This document shows positions 47,643 through 55,564 of a stretch of 64,000 nucleotides of DNA, one piece after another. The DNA comes from Desulfoluna sp. Lineage in GTDB: Bacteria > Desulfobacterota > Desulfobacteria > Desulfobacterales > Desulfolunaceae. The stretch lies in the NCBI RefSeq assembly GCF_030145185.1, contig NZ_JAQYWB010000018.1:1-64000 (forward strand). The letters are read 5' to 3'. Under the pieces are notes generated by a model. That model was not told the DNA's origin. It saw only the letters and a program-made list of their open reading frames with translations, and searched no databases. The translations under genes were made by a program, and so were the position numbers. How positions within the stretch are numbered: the stretch's first letter is position 1; each line of letters opens with the position of its first letter.

Positions 47643-48236
47643 ATGAGCAGCTCACACATCGCCTCGCGCAAAACCATTATTTTTCGAGAAGCCGCACGCC
47701 TCTTCCGTGAAAAAGGCTACAGCGGATCCACCCTCCGTGAGCTCGCAAAACGCGCCGGGGTCAAAGGCGGCAGCATCTACCACCATTTCAACTCCAAGCA
47801 GGAGATCCTCTTTATGATTATGGAGGACACCATGGTCAACCTCATAACTCGCGTCTCCCGGGAGATCGAGGAGGTGACCAGCCCCCGAGAAAAATTACGA
47901 AAGGCCATTCGCGCTCATGTGGCGTTTCACGCCATGGATGCTGATGAGACCTACGTTTCCGACGCGGAGCTCCGAAGTCTTGACCTAACCAACTACAAAA
48001 AAATTGTCGGCATGCGGGATCAGTACGAGGGCATCTACAAAAAAATGCTTCAGGAAGGTATCGATACAGAGGAACTGGAAATTGATAACGTCACTCTCTC
48101 CTCACGGGCTCTGCTCCAGATGTGCACCGGCATCTCCTACTGGTACACACCGGAAGGGCCTCTGACCATTCAGGAGATCGCCGACAACTATGTCGACCTC
48201 TTTTTTCATGGGGTCTGCAGGAAACAGGGCCGGTAA
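47643..48236 (+). CDS. TetR/AcrR family transcriptional regulator
   Basis: 197-residue repressor. The N-terminal HTH is clear (residues 8-56): IIFREAARLFREKGYSGSTL, ELAKRAGVKGGSIYHHFNSK. The C-terminal ligand-binding domain is all-helical and resembles the group that senses acyl-CoA or other hydrophobic ligands, but no ligand can be named. ATG follows AAGGAG. The adjacent gap holds a 10-bp palindrome that could be its operator. The target genes are not evident. Confidence 0.9.
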   Translation: MSSSHIASRKTIIFREAARLFREKGYSGSTLRELAKRAGVKGGSIYHHFNSKQEILFMIMEDTMVNLITRVSREIEEVTSPREKLRKAIRAHVAFHAMDADETYVSDAELRSLDLTNYKKIVGMRDQYEGIYKKMLQEGIDTEELEIDNVTLSSRALLQMCTGISYWYTPEGPLTIQEIADNYVDLFFHGVCRKQGR

Positions 48237-48632
48237 AACACGACATGGCCAGCGAAGGGCCAAATGAATGCCCCTTGTCTCTGGATACGTCATCCCACCT
48301 GCTTTTCAATATCAAATATCTTAAGCGCCCGGCCATGAGCTGTTCTATCGTGGGACAGAGTCGACGACTTTTTGACGAAGCCTTCAAAAAAAGTGCCGGA
48401 AGAGAGCCGCTCCCACACGAACTCTCCTCCGGCGTTGACATAGAATCGTCAACTAGTTGATTAGCACACAACAGAGGGGTTTCACAGGATGAAATCGTGT
48501 AAATGATACGATTACAGGCAAATCACCCGTTACCCTCTCCCTTCACGCGAAGGCAAACACAAGAAGTTGAGGGTACCGACAGCCGTTGAGCACGCACAAA
48601 CCCGGGTTCACGTTTTTTTGCTACCGCTGCTT
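48237..48632. other. Intergenic region without a supported gene
   Basis: It separates the TetR gene from lpxK. Several short frames are open on both strands but none has a family signature or good start. CTTCACGCGAAGG (48541-48553) resembles part of the repeat modules. Confidence 0.45.
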
Positions 48633-48660
48633 CGCCACCTTGCCGCCGGAGGCCTTTTTT
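48633..48660. repeat. REP-like repeat, partial module A
   Basis: GCCACCTTGCCGCCGGAGGC followed by CTTTTTT. Only the outer half of the module remains, 29 bases beyond the lpxK stop. Confidence 0.7.
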
Positions 48661-48688
48661 GTTGTGCTGGGCAGCGGCCCTTTTTTCA

Positions 48689-49774
48689 TCAAAGCTGGGT
48701 AGCTAACAGGGTCGTGATGGCGGGGAGATCGTCGTTGAATTCAATGGAGACGGAGACGGTGCAAAGGGGCAGAGAGGCCAGCGTGCGCACCTTCACCCGA
48801 TCCTTGTCCGTGGTGAGAAGAACGGAGGCGCCGCTGGCTCTGGCTTCTGCTTCCAGGGCGACGATCTCCGCTTCGGTATAGGAATGATGATCTTCAAAAA
48901 AGTGCCCACCAACGACGGTCACCCCAAGGGACCTGGCCCCCTCTTCAAAAGCATGGTTTTTTGCGATCCCTGAAAAAAGAAAGGCGGGGCCGAGTGCCTG
49001 GGGCGTCAAGGGGTTGCCTGCCCCATCCGACAGGGAGACGCGATGTGTGGAGGCAATGACAGGAAGGGAGGCAGCCTTGGTTCTCAACGGCCCGGGTAGA
49101 TGGCTCAAAAAACGCGTCACATCCCCAGCTCCAGCCCGGGTCAGAACCACGGCGTCGGCCCATGAAAAGGCCGAAAGGGGTTCGCGCAAAGGCCCCCGTG
49201 GAAGGACATGACCGTTCCCAAAGGGGCGCGCGCCATCGGCCAGGAGGATATTCAAATCCCGGGCCAACCGAATATGCTGATAGGCATCATCCAGAAGCAC
49301 CACATCAGGCCGAAACCGGTCACAGGCCTCCAGGCCCGCGGCATAACGATCGCTGCCGATCACCACCGGAACACCGGGAAGCTGCTCGGCCATCATCACC
49401 GGCTCGTCCCCCGCCTCAAAAGGCGAAAGAAAAATCGCGTCCCCATCGGAAACCACGGCACCCTGACTCGAAAGGCTCCCGCCATACCCTCGGCTCACAA
49501 TCGCCACTTTAGCCCCTTGCGCCCGATACCACCGCGCTGCAAAAAGGGTCATGGGGGTCTTGCCCGTACCGCCTGCCGTCAGGTTGCCGATGGCCACCAC
49601 CCGTGCAGGGAGATGCTTTGCTTCCAGGACACCCTTCTCATACGCCACCCGCTTGGCACGGCCCAAAGCGCCGTACACTTTCGAAAGACCCAGCAAGGCA
49701 AACTTTGGAGACATCAGCGAGGTCCTGCCGTCATCTTCAAAGGCACGTTCAATGTAATCCGTCATTTTTCCCAT
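48689..49774 (-). CDS. lpxK: Tetraacyldisaccharide 4'-kinase
   Basis: LpxK phosphorylates the 4' position of the lipid A disaccharide at the inner membrane. The 361 residues carry the unusual P-loop IGNLTAGGTGKTPM (near 64), VSRGYGG, the DEP-type segment EAGDEPVMMAEQ, and LDDAYQHIRLARD. Length is normal. ATG 49774 is used here; ATG 49765 has a closer ribosome binding site. It lies downstream of lptG on the same strand. Confidence 0.95.
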   Translation of the reverse strand: MGKMTDYIERAFEDDGRTSLMSPKFALLGLSKVYGALGRAKRVAYEKGVLEAKHLPARVVAIGNLTAGGTGKTPMTLFAARWYRAQGAKVAIVSRGYGGSLSSQGAVVSDGDAIFLSPFEAGDEPVMMAEQLPGVPVVIGSDRYAAGLEACDRFRPDVVLLDDAYQHIRLARDLNILLADGARPFGNGHVLPRGPLREPLSAFSWADAVVLTRAGAGDVTRFLSHLPGPLRTKAASLPVIASTHRVSLSDGAGNPLTPQALGPAFLFSGIAKNHAFEEGARSLGVTVVGGHFFEDHHSYTEAEIVALEAEARASGASVLLTTDKDRVKVRTLASLPLCTVSVSIEFNDDLPAITTLLATQL

Positions 49775-49857
49775 ACACTCAAATTTTTATCCTGAGGTCA
49801 TGATCCAACGTGATGAAGCGCAGCGCCTCGGCAATCAGGAACGACGAACGCTCTTTT

Positions 49858-50934
49858 TTAATCAATATCCTGCAACAGCAGCCCCCCGGCACAGAAAAAA
49901 ACCACATCGGCGGCCCAGGCGGCGATAAACGGGGGCAGCATCTCACCATACCCCAGGGAGAGGCAGAGGCTGTAGAAGATCCAGAAGAGAAAGGCAATGC
50001 CAATCCCAATCCCCACAGAGATAGGAATCCCTTCGTGACGCGGGCGTGTCAGGGCGATCCCGGATCCGATCATCACCATCATCAGGCAAAGAAGAGGAAA
50101 GGCCATCTTGGCTTGAAAATTCACCCGGTACCGGGTGACATCGTACCCCTCTTTTTCCATCTTTCGAATGTAATCCCAAAGATTAAAAAAACTCATTTCA
50201 CGGGCTTTTTTCACCACACTCCCAAGATCCTCGGGCAACACCCCGACCATATCGATGGCGGCGTCCACATACTGAGAACGCTGCCCGCCCGAGATCGAGG
50301 GTTCCTGGACAATGGCGTCTTTCAAGGCCCAGCCTTTGCTCGTATAAACTCCGGAGGCCGCATCCACGCGCCGAACGGGCACAAAGGAGTCATCGGCAAA
50401 GCGGGTGATGGAGATCCCGGACAGGGTCTTGGTGGCGATGGTGTAATGCTTGATATAAATAATTTCACGCCCATGCCGCAGCCAGATATTATTTCCCTGG
50501 GTGGTCTGAATATTTCGCTTTTTAATATCCACCATACGGATATGCGTGGCTTTGTTCAGCGCCACAGGCACCACGGTCTCAGCCAGAATAAACACCAGAA
50601 CCGTCAATAAAAGGCCCGCCCCGGAAAGGGGTTTTATAAGCTTCCATGCGCTGATCCCCCCCCCCATCAGGGCAATGATCTCGTTATTTCTCCGCATGAG
50701 ACCAAAAAGGACAACACTTGACAACAAAGCGCAGACAGGGGTCATCATCACGATAATCCCCAGGTTTCTCATCACCACGAACCACACCCCGTGCAGGAGG
50801 TTGTAATTCACCTGGAGAAACTTTGAAATCCAGGAAAGATAATCAATGGCCACCACGAGGAAGAAGACCACCACCTGAATCATGGCAAAGTACTTAAAAA
50901 ACTGTTTCAGGACATACCGCTGAATGAGACTCAT
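49858..50934 (-). CDS. lptG: LPS export ABC transporter permease LptG
   Basis: One of two permeases of the LptB2FG exporter that extracts LPS from the inner membrane. About 358 residues: three N-terminal and three C-terminal transmembrane helices around a periplasmic beta-jellyroll. It starts MSLIQRYVLKQFFKYF; the ATG overlaps the lptF stop (ATGA, 50931-50934). A longer upstream frame to 50970 lies inside lptF and is rejected. The assignment as LptG rather than LptF follows from gene order. Confidence 0.92.
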   Translation of the reverse strand: MSLIQRYVLKQFFKYFAMIQVVVFFLVVAIDYLSWISKFLQVNYNLLHGVWFVVMRNLGIIVMMTPVCALLSSVVLFGLMRRNNEIIALMGGGISAWKLIKPLSGAGLLLTVLVFILAETVVPVALNKATHIRMVDIKKRNIQTTQGNNIWLRHGREIIYIKHYTIATKTLSGISITRFADDSFVPVRRVDAASGVYTSKGWALKDAIVQEPSISGGQRSQYVDAAIDMVGVLPEDLGSVVKKAREMSFFNLWDYIRKMEKEGYDVTRYRVNFQAKMAFPLLCLMMVMIGSGIALTRPRHEGIPISVGIGIGIAFLFWIFYSLCLSLGYGEMLPPFIAAWAADVVFFCAGGLLLQDID

Positions 50935-52127
50935 GACCGGCCCCCCTTTCGAAGGGGTGCCATGGCCCACCGAAAAAGAGAAAGAAAAAAACCGCCCAGC
51001 ACATCAAACCCCAGAGTCTTCTCACGGGCGACCCGTGCAAGAAAAATCAGACCGGCACTCCCCATCACAATATTTCCGACCCAGAGCGCCAGTTCCGGAG
51101 CAAGGACCCCGGATTTCCCCAAAGACCATCCGGCCGCGTGCATCACGTAGTAGAGAAGAAAACAGACCAGCCCGAGGCCCATACCCGAACTCTTGCGGGA
51201 AAAAGCACTTCGAAGTCCCAGGGAAATAGAGAGAATACCCAGGGTAAAAGCGGCCAGGGCCAGGGCAAATTTTTCGTTGATCTCCATAATGGCGGTGGCA
51301 GGGATACGCCCGGCCTTCTTTTCCGACGCGATGTAAGCAGAAAGCTCCGAAAGGCTCATTTCATCACGCGCCTTATTGCCCAGCGACTTGTCCGAATGAA
51401 GTTTTCCAAAATTCACCCGGATGTCGTAGGTGGAAAAACCGATGGCATTGACCGCCCGATCCACCAGATTCACCTGGTTCACCTCACCGTTGAACAGGCG
51501 AAGGGTAAGGGTCTCAGCCTGTTTGGAAAAAAACCGAACCCCTCTGGGAGCTGTAATGGACACCTCACTCTCGGGATTTCGGGTATCTCGAATAAACACA
51601 CCATGCAGGCTCTTGTCCTCGGGGTTGATCCGCTCCACATAGAGCATCACTCCGTCAAAATTGGTATTGAACGTCCCTTCTTTTATAGAGGCATCCACCC
51701 CTGCGGATGCGATATTGACCACCATCTTTTTGTACGAATAGTTTCCCCAGGGGACGGCGTAAACCGTAACGGCAAGGGTGAGCAAAGACCCCAGCAGGCA
51801 AAAGGCCCCCACCGGATAAAAAATAGCGGAAAGCCCCGCACCACCCGCCTTGATGGCCACAACTTCCTGATCGGCAGACATTCGAAGCAGGGTCAGCAGC
51901 ACCGCCATCATCACGGACATGGGCAGAGTGTACTGCATCATCACCGGGAGGGTATACCCCACCATGGCAAGAACAGTGGAAAGGCTCGCCCGGTAGTTCA
52001 CCACCAGGTCGGTGATGTCGATAATTTTGGTCAGGAGAAAGACCAGACTGAGAAAGCCCAGACAAAGCAAAAAAGGCTGCAGCAGCTCTTTCAGAATATA
52101 GCGATTGATAATGGTAATCGGGGTCAC
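50931..52127 (-). CDS. lptF: LPS export ABC transporter permease LptF
   Basis: Partner permease of LptG. 398 residues, with the YjgP/YjgQ family pattern: NRYILKELLQPF at the start, SADQEVVAIKAGG in the coupling-helix region (near 90-110), a periplasmic domain (FFSKQAETLTLRLFNGEVNQ) and three C-terminal helices. The start is GTG at 52127 with a poor ribosome binding site, eight bases downstream of the S24 regulator stop, so translation may be coupled to that gene. Confidence 0.92.
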   Translation of the reverse strand: MTPITIINRYILKELLQPFLLCLGFLSLVFLLTKIIDITDLVVNYRASLSTVLAMVGYTLPVMMQYTLPMSVMMAVLLTLLRMSADQEVVAIKAGGAGLSAIFYPVGAFCLLGSLLTLAVTVYAVPWGNYSYKKMVVNIASAGVDASIKEGTFNTNFDGVMLYVERINPEDKSLHGVFIRDTRNPESEVSITAPRGVRFFSKQAETLTLRLFNGEVNQVNLVDRAVNAIGFSTYDIRVNFGKLHSDKSLGNKARDEMSLSELSAYIASEKKAGRIPATAIMEINEKFALALAAFTLGILSISLGLRSAFSRKSSGMGLGLVCFLLYYVMHAAGWSLGKSGVLAPELALWVGNIVMGSAGLIFLARVAREKTLGFDVLGGFFLSLFRWAMAPLRKGGRS

Positions 52128-52134
52128 CTATTTA

Positions 52135-52785
52135 TTATATGATATCCCGGGCCACCCAAACCACTTCGCCGATCACCTCAAAGTGGGTCAGGTCGGCTTG
52201 ATAGTCCACGGCCTCGGCCTTGTTGTCGGAGAGCACGCGCACACAGGCGCCTTCGGTAAAAAGCCGTTTTATCTTGATGGTGTCGCCTTCGCGAAATGCA
52301 AAAACCCCTCCTTTGAAACCGCCATCTTCCCCGGTTCGGGAACGATCCACCATCACGGTATCGCCGCCGCAGATCATGGGCGCCATGGAGTCGCCCACCA
52401 CATCAAAGAGAACCAGTGCCGACGGTGTCCCCTTTTTCCTGAGCCATAGCTCTCCAAAGGGGCAGGTTTCAAGCACTTCGGCCGTGGTCTCAAAAGAGCC
52501 ACCGCCACCGGAAAGGGTCGCTCGGTATTTGGGAATATAAACCAGAGCGTTCACCATAACGGATCCCTGCTCTCCCTTATACCCATTCAAAAGCCAGGTA
52601 ATATCGCAGTCAAAAGTCTGACAGATTTTAAAAATAGCATCGATGGTCGGAGAGATGCCGTCTCGCCATGACTCAAAGGCACCAGTCATCCCAACGGTAC
52701 GGTCCAGCTCACCGAGCTGTCCTCCACACTCGCGCGTCACCAATTCCTCCAGATTGTGGAGAAACACCTCTCTGTTCCACTTCAT
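52135..52785 (-). CDS. S24/LexA-family regulator with N-terminal HTH
   Basis: 216 residues: an N-terminal helix-turn-helix of the CI/Xre kind (residues 1-70, including GAFESWRDGISPTIDAIFKI) and a C-terminal S24 peptidase domain. The catalytic Ser is in VGDSMAPMICGGD (near 129) and Lys in DTIKIKRLF (near 170). The usual Ala-Gly self-cleavage site is not clear; the linker reads RATLSGGGGSF. It could be a stress-responsive repressor or a phage-derived one, but no phage genes are near. It lies just upstream of lptF, an unusual place. Confidence 0.85.
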   Translation of the reverse strand: MKWNREVFLHNLEELVTRECGGQLGELDRTVGMTGAFESWRDGISPTIDAIFKICQTFDCDITWLLNGYKGEQGSVMVNALVYIPKYRATLSGGGGSFETTAEVLETCPFGELWLRKKGTPSALVLFDVVGDSMAPMICGGDTVMVDRSRTGEDGGFKGGVFAFREGDTIKIKRLFTEGACVRVLSDNKAEAVDYQADLTHFEVIGEVVWVARDII

Positions 52786-52989
52786 AACCCCACTCTTTCA
52801 TCATGACAGGCGCCGTGCGCCTAATGATCCAAGACTCTATGAGAGCATGGTGCCGACCTGCCGGCAGCATGCGTCAGTTACTTGCGTGTGACTCAGAATG
52901 CCCGAATCATAGCCAGAGCACGGCGGGTTGTAAAGGGTTTACAAAAGGGATGAGGGGCCAAAGGATGGGCGATCCATGCCAGGTTAAAA

Positions 52990-53018
52990 TGAGCGCCTCC
53001 TTGCAGCCGGAGGCATTT
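52990..53018. repeat. REP-like hairpin
   Basis: GCCTCC and GGAGGC form a 6-bp stem around TTGCAGCC, followed by ATTTTTAT. It lies just beyond the methyltransferase stop codon and may also serve as a plus-strand terminator. Confidence 0.6.
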
Positions 53019-53023
53019 TTATC

Positions 53024-54025
53024 TTACGCTTTTCGTGCCAGCACCGCGCAGGACCCTGACGGAAGCGAGATGTCTCCGGCAAAAGAGAGCCCGGCTTCTT
53101 CCACCATGGCCCGCATCTCGCCGACGGTGTAGACTTTTCCATTGTAGGTGTTGAGCATCATGTGAAGGTCGTACATCCCTCCGGCTTCGCCCCGATCCCG
53201 ATAAAAATCGTGGACCACCAAGGTGCCGCCCTGGGCGAGAAGGCCGGCGGCACGACGAACGATCCCCAAGGTCTCGACGTCTCCCTGGCAATGCACCAGA
53301 TTGGAGAGCAGAAGCAGATTCGCCCCTTCACACCCGGAGAGATCCCAAGGGTCATCCAAAAGGTTGACGCAGGAGAGCCCGATGCGACTGAAGGCGGGAT
53401 GGTGCTTCCTTTTTTCGGCAAAAAAACCCACCACGTCCTGGAGATCCGCAAGCGCCCCTGTCCAACCGGAATGCTTTTCTAAAAAGGAGAGGCTGTAGGC
53501 CCCGGAGCCAAAGCCCAGTTCCACAAAACGCCCCTGATCCGTGTCCGGTTTCACCAGCTGCCAGAGCTCTGCCGCTCTGATCCGCGCGGCCTCATCCATG
53601 GCGTCGATATACTGAGCCAGATCTTTTTTGTACTCCGCCTCACTCTTCTCCGAAGCGGCATAGACCCGTTCCCCCGTTTTCAAGGTCTGACCCAGAAGGT
53701 CCCAGGAATCAACGAGTCGCTTCTCAAAATCCAGAGTACCGCCCATGGGATGAGGCGCCCCGGTCCCAAAAAAGAGCGCCCCCTCTTTCGACAGACAAAA
53801 ACCTGTGGGCGACGCCTCCAAGAGGCCCAGAACAACCAGCGCAGAAAGCGCCCGGCATCCAAAAGCCTCGTCCCAACCGACCTTCCGGCAGAGGACGTCA
53901 GCCGCCACCGCCTCTTCTCCCACGCAATCAAACACCCCGGCATCAAAAGCCGCTTGCAAAAGCCGATACGGACGGTATCCCGTCAACAGGGTTTTAAACT
54001 TCAGATATGACGTCATATCGCCCAT
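53024..54025 (-). CDS. SAM-dependent methyltransferase, possible BzaC-like O-methyltransferase
   Basis: About 333 residues with the layout of plant-type or hydroxyneurosporene O-methyltransferases: an N-terminal winged-helix dimerisation domain (residues 1-110) and a C-terminal SAM domain with FVELGFGSGAYSLSF (near 165), NLVHCQGD and GGTLVVHDFYRD. The start may be 54049, 54025 or 54016; 54025 is used. It lies next to cobT and the riboswitch-controlled ThiC paralogue. In anaerobes BzaC O-methylates 5-hydroxybenzimidazole in such clusters, so this is a candidate, but a strong terminator separates it from cobT. Confidence 0.78.
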   Translation of the reverse strand: MGDMTSYLKFKTLLTGYRPYRLLQAAFDAGVFDCVGEEAVAADVLCRKVGWDEAFGCRALSALVVLGLLEASPTGFCLSKEGALFFGTGAPHPMGGTLDFEKRLVDSWDLLGQTLKTGERVYAASEKSEAEYKKDLAQYIDAMDEAARIRAAELWQLVKPDTDQGRFVELGFGSGAYSLSFLEKHSGWTGALADLQDVVGFFAEKRKHHPAFSRIGLSCVNLLDDPWDLSGCEGANLLLLSNLVHCQGDVETLGIVRRAAGLLAQGGTLVVHDFYRDRGEAGGMYDLHMMLNTYNGKVYTVGEMRAMVEEAGLSFAGDISLPSGSCAVLARKA

Positions 54026-54118
54026 ACATCCTCCCAAAAATGTAGCCATTCAGTGCGACTCGCCTACTTGTAATGCATGATACGTGGTTCCACACACCAC
54101 ACAAATAAGGCATGTTTT

Positions 54119-54153
54119 CAAAAAAAAGACCCCGGCATCTCTGATGCCGGGGT
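54119..54153 (-). terminator. Terminator after cobT
   Basis: ACCCCGGCATC and GATGCCGGGGT form a perfect 11-bp stem with a three-base loop, followed on the minus strand by a run of T. Confidence 0.92.
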
Positions 54154-54182
54154 ATCGTATCACAACGGATCACCAAAAGGAT

Positions 54183-55250
54183 CTACCCTTTGGTGTGCGG
54201 GTCTTTAATGGCCACCTCTTCAAAGGTGAGGATATCGGCGAGGATGCGGGTGGAGGCATCGAGGAGTTCCATGGTAAGCGCCGCACCGGTGCCTTCACCC
54301 AGTCGGAAGCCCAGGTCCAGCAGAGGATCCACGCCAAGGTGGTCGTGCATGAAGGTGTGCCCCACTTCTACGGATCGGTGACTGGCAAAGAGGTACTCTT
54401 TGGATATCGGGGCCAGGTCGCCGGCGATCAGGGCGCCGGCTGTGGAGATAAAGCCATCGCACACCACAGGAATCCCGTGGGCGGCAGCCCCCAGAACGAG
54501 CCCGGCCAGTGCGCCGATCTCATAACCGCCCACCTTGGCGAGGACGTCAATGGGGTCCGTGGGATCGGGATGGTTCACGGCAATCCCTTTTTTGATCACA
54601 TCAATCTTGCGCTGCAACGCCGCGTCGTTGATTCCGGTACCGCGCCCGGTGAGGTCTTCCACCTTCTCGCCGGAAAGCACAGCGATGATGGCCGTCGATG
54701 GCGTGGTGTTGCCGATGCCCATATCTCCGGTGCCAAGCATATCCAACCGGCCTTCGGCCACGAGCTCATCCACGATCTCGATGCCCGCCTCGATGGCCGC
54801 CACGGCCTGCTCACGGGTCATGGCAGGACCCTTGGTAAAATTCTCAGTTCCCCGGGCCACTTTTTTATGAATAATGGGCAGCGTCGGGTCAAACTCGGCT
54901 TTCACACCAATGTCCGCAGCCAGAGACTCTGCCCCTGCGTGCTTGGCCAGCACGTTGATGGAGGCTCCTTTGATCACAAAGTTGTGCACCATCTGCTCGG
55001 TCACTTCCTGGGGAAAAAGACTGACGCCCTCCTCCACCATCCCGTGATCGCCGGCGCAGGTCACCACCACTTTTTTTTCTAATTTAACGTCAATCACCCC
55101 GGCAATGGCAGCAAGCCTTGCCGACAGAGGTTCCAGCACCCCCAAACTTCCCTGGGGCCGCGCCTGATCAGCCAGACGCTTCAGAGCCACCGCCTCAATT
55201 CCGCGATCAATCCCAACAATGGAACCGAGGGTCTTTTCAAGCAATTTCAT
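54183..55250 (-). CDS. cobT: Nicotinate-nucleotide--benzimidazole phosphoribosyltransferase
   Basis: CobT activates the lower-ligand base of cobamides by forming its alpha-ribotide. 355 residues with VVTCAGDHGMVEEGVS (near 65), the glycine-rich GTGDMGIGNTTPSTAI (near 172), GALAGLVLGAA and the catalytic Glu region RLGEGTGAALTM (near 320). Length is normal. It lies about 310 bases downstream of the ThiC paralogue on the same strand, with a repeat element between, and a terminator follows it. Confidence 0.95.
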   Translation of the reverse strand: MKLLEKTLGSIVGIDRGIEAVALKRLADQARPQGSLGVLEPLSARLAAIAGVIDVKLEKKVVVTCAGDHGMVEEGVSLFPQEVTEQMVHNFVIKGASINVLAKHAGAESLAADIGVKAEFDPTLPIIHKKVARGTENFTKGPAMTREQAVAAIEAGIEIVDELVAEGRLDMLGTGDMGIGNTTPSTAIIAVLSGEKVEDLTGRGTGINDAALQRKIDVIKKGIAVNHPDPTDPIDVLAKVGGYEIGALAGLVLGAAAHGIPVVCDGFISTAGALIAGDLAPISKEYLFASHRSVEVGHTFMHDHLGVDPLLDLGFRLGEGTGAALTMELLDASTRILADILTFEEVAIKDPHTKG

Positions 55251-55288
55251 TCAGAAACCTCCTCACATGTTAAAAAAGCAAAAAAACG

Positions 55289-55360
55289 GCCTCCGGCGGC
55301 GAGGTGAGCCACCTCGAAAGCAGGGTGCGAATGCTCGATCGATCACATTCGCTTCGGGCT
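55289..55360. repeat. REP-like repeat, modules A and B (covarying stem)
   Basis: GCCTCCGGCGGC with the stem variant GAGGTG/CACCTC, then GCGAATGC (55327-55334) and CATTCGC (55346-55352). It lies between cobT and the ThiC paralogue, inside a likely operon. Confidence 0.8.
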
Positions 55361-55499
55361 GAGCCCGGATAAAGTCCCAAGCGACACCTCCAGCCCCAAA
55401 TTTTAAGTACACATACAACTCAGTTGCGCGCTGCCCAGAAAAATCGTCTCAAATAAATCTCACCGCGAAGAACGAGGGGTGAAAGTCTTTGGAACCTGG

Positions 55500-55542
55500 G
55501 GTCCAGGGGGGGAAACCACTCTATCAAAAAATCCCCTGGACC
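55500..55542. repeat. Inverted repeat downstream of the ThiC paralogue
   Basis: GGTCCAGGGG (55500-55509) and CCCCTGGACC (55533-55542) form a 10-bp stem with a 23-base loop, about 20 bases after the stop codon. There is no T run, so it is not a typical terminator; it may stabilise the mRNA end. Confidence 0.5.
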
Positions 55543-55564
55543 TCGGAGGCAGGCTTGGTCGGCG

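Noticed and set aside
48091-48471. Minus-strand frame beyond the TetR gene
   Set aside because: It mostly overlaps the TetR gene, has no recognisable domain and no good start.
55498-55545. Terminator after the ThiC paralogue
   Set aside because: The inverted repeat lacks a following T run, so it was kept only as a repeat.
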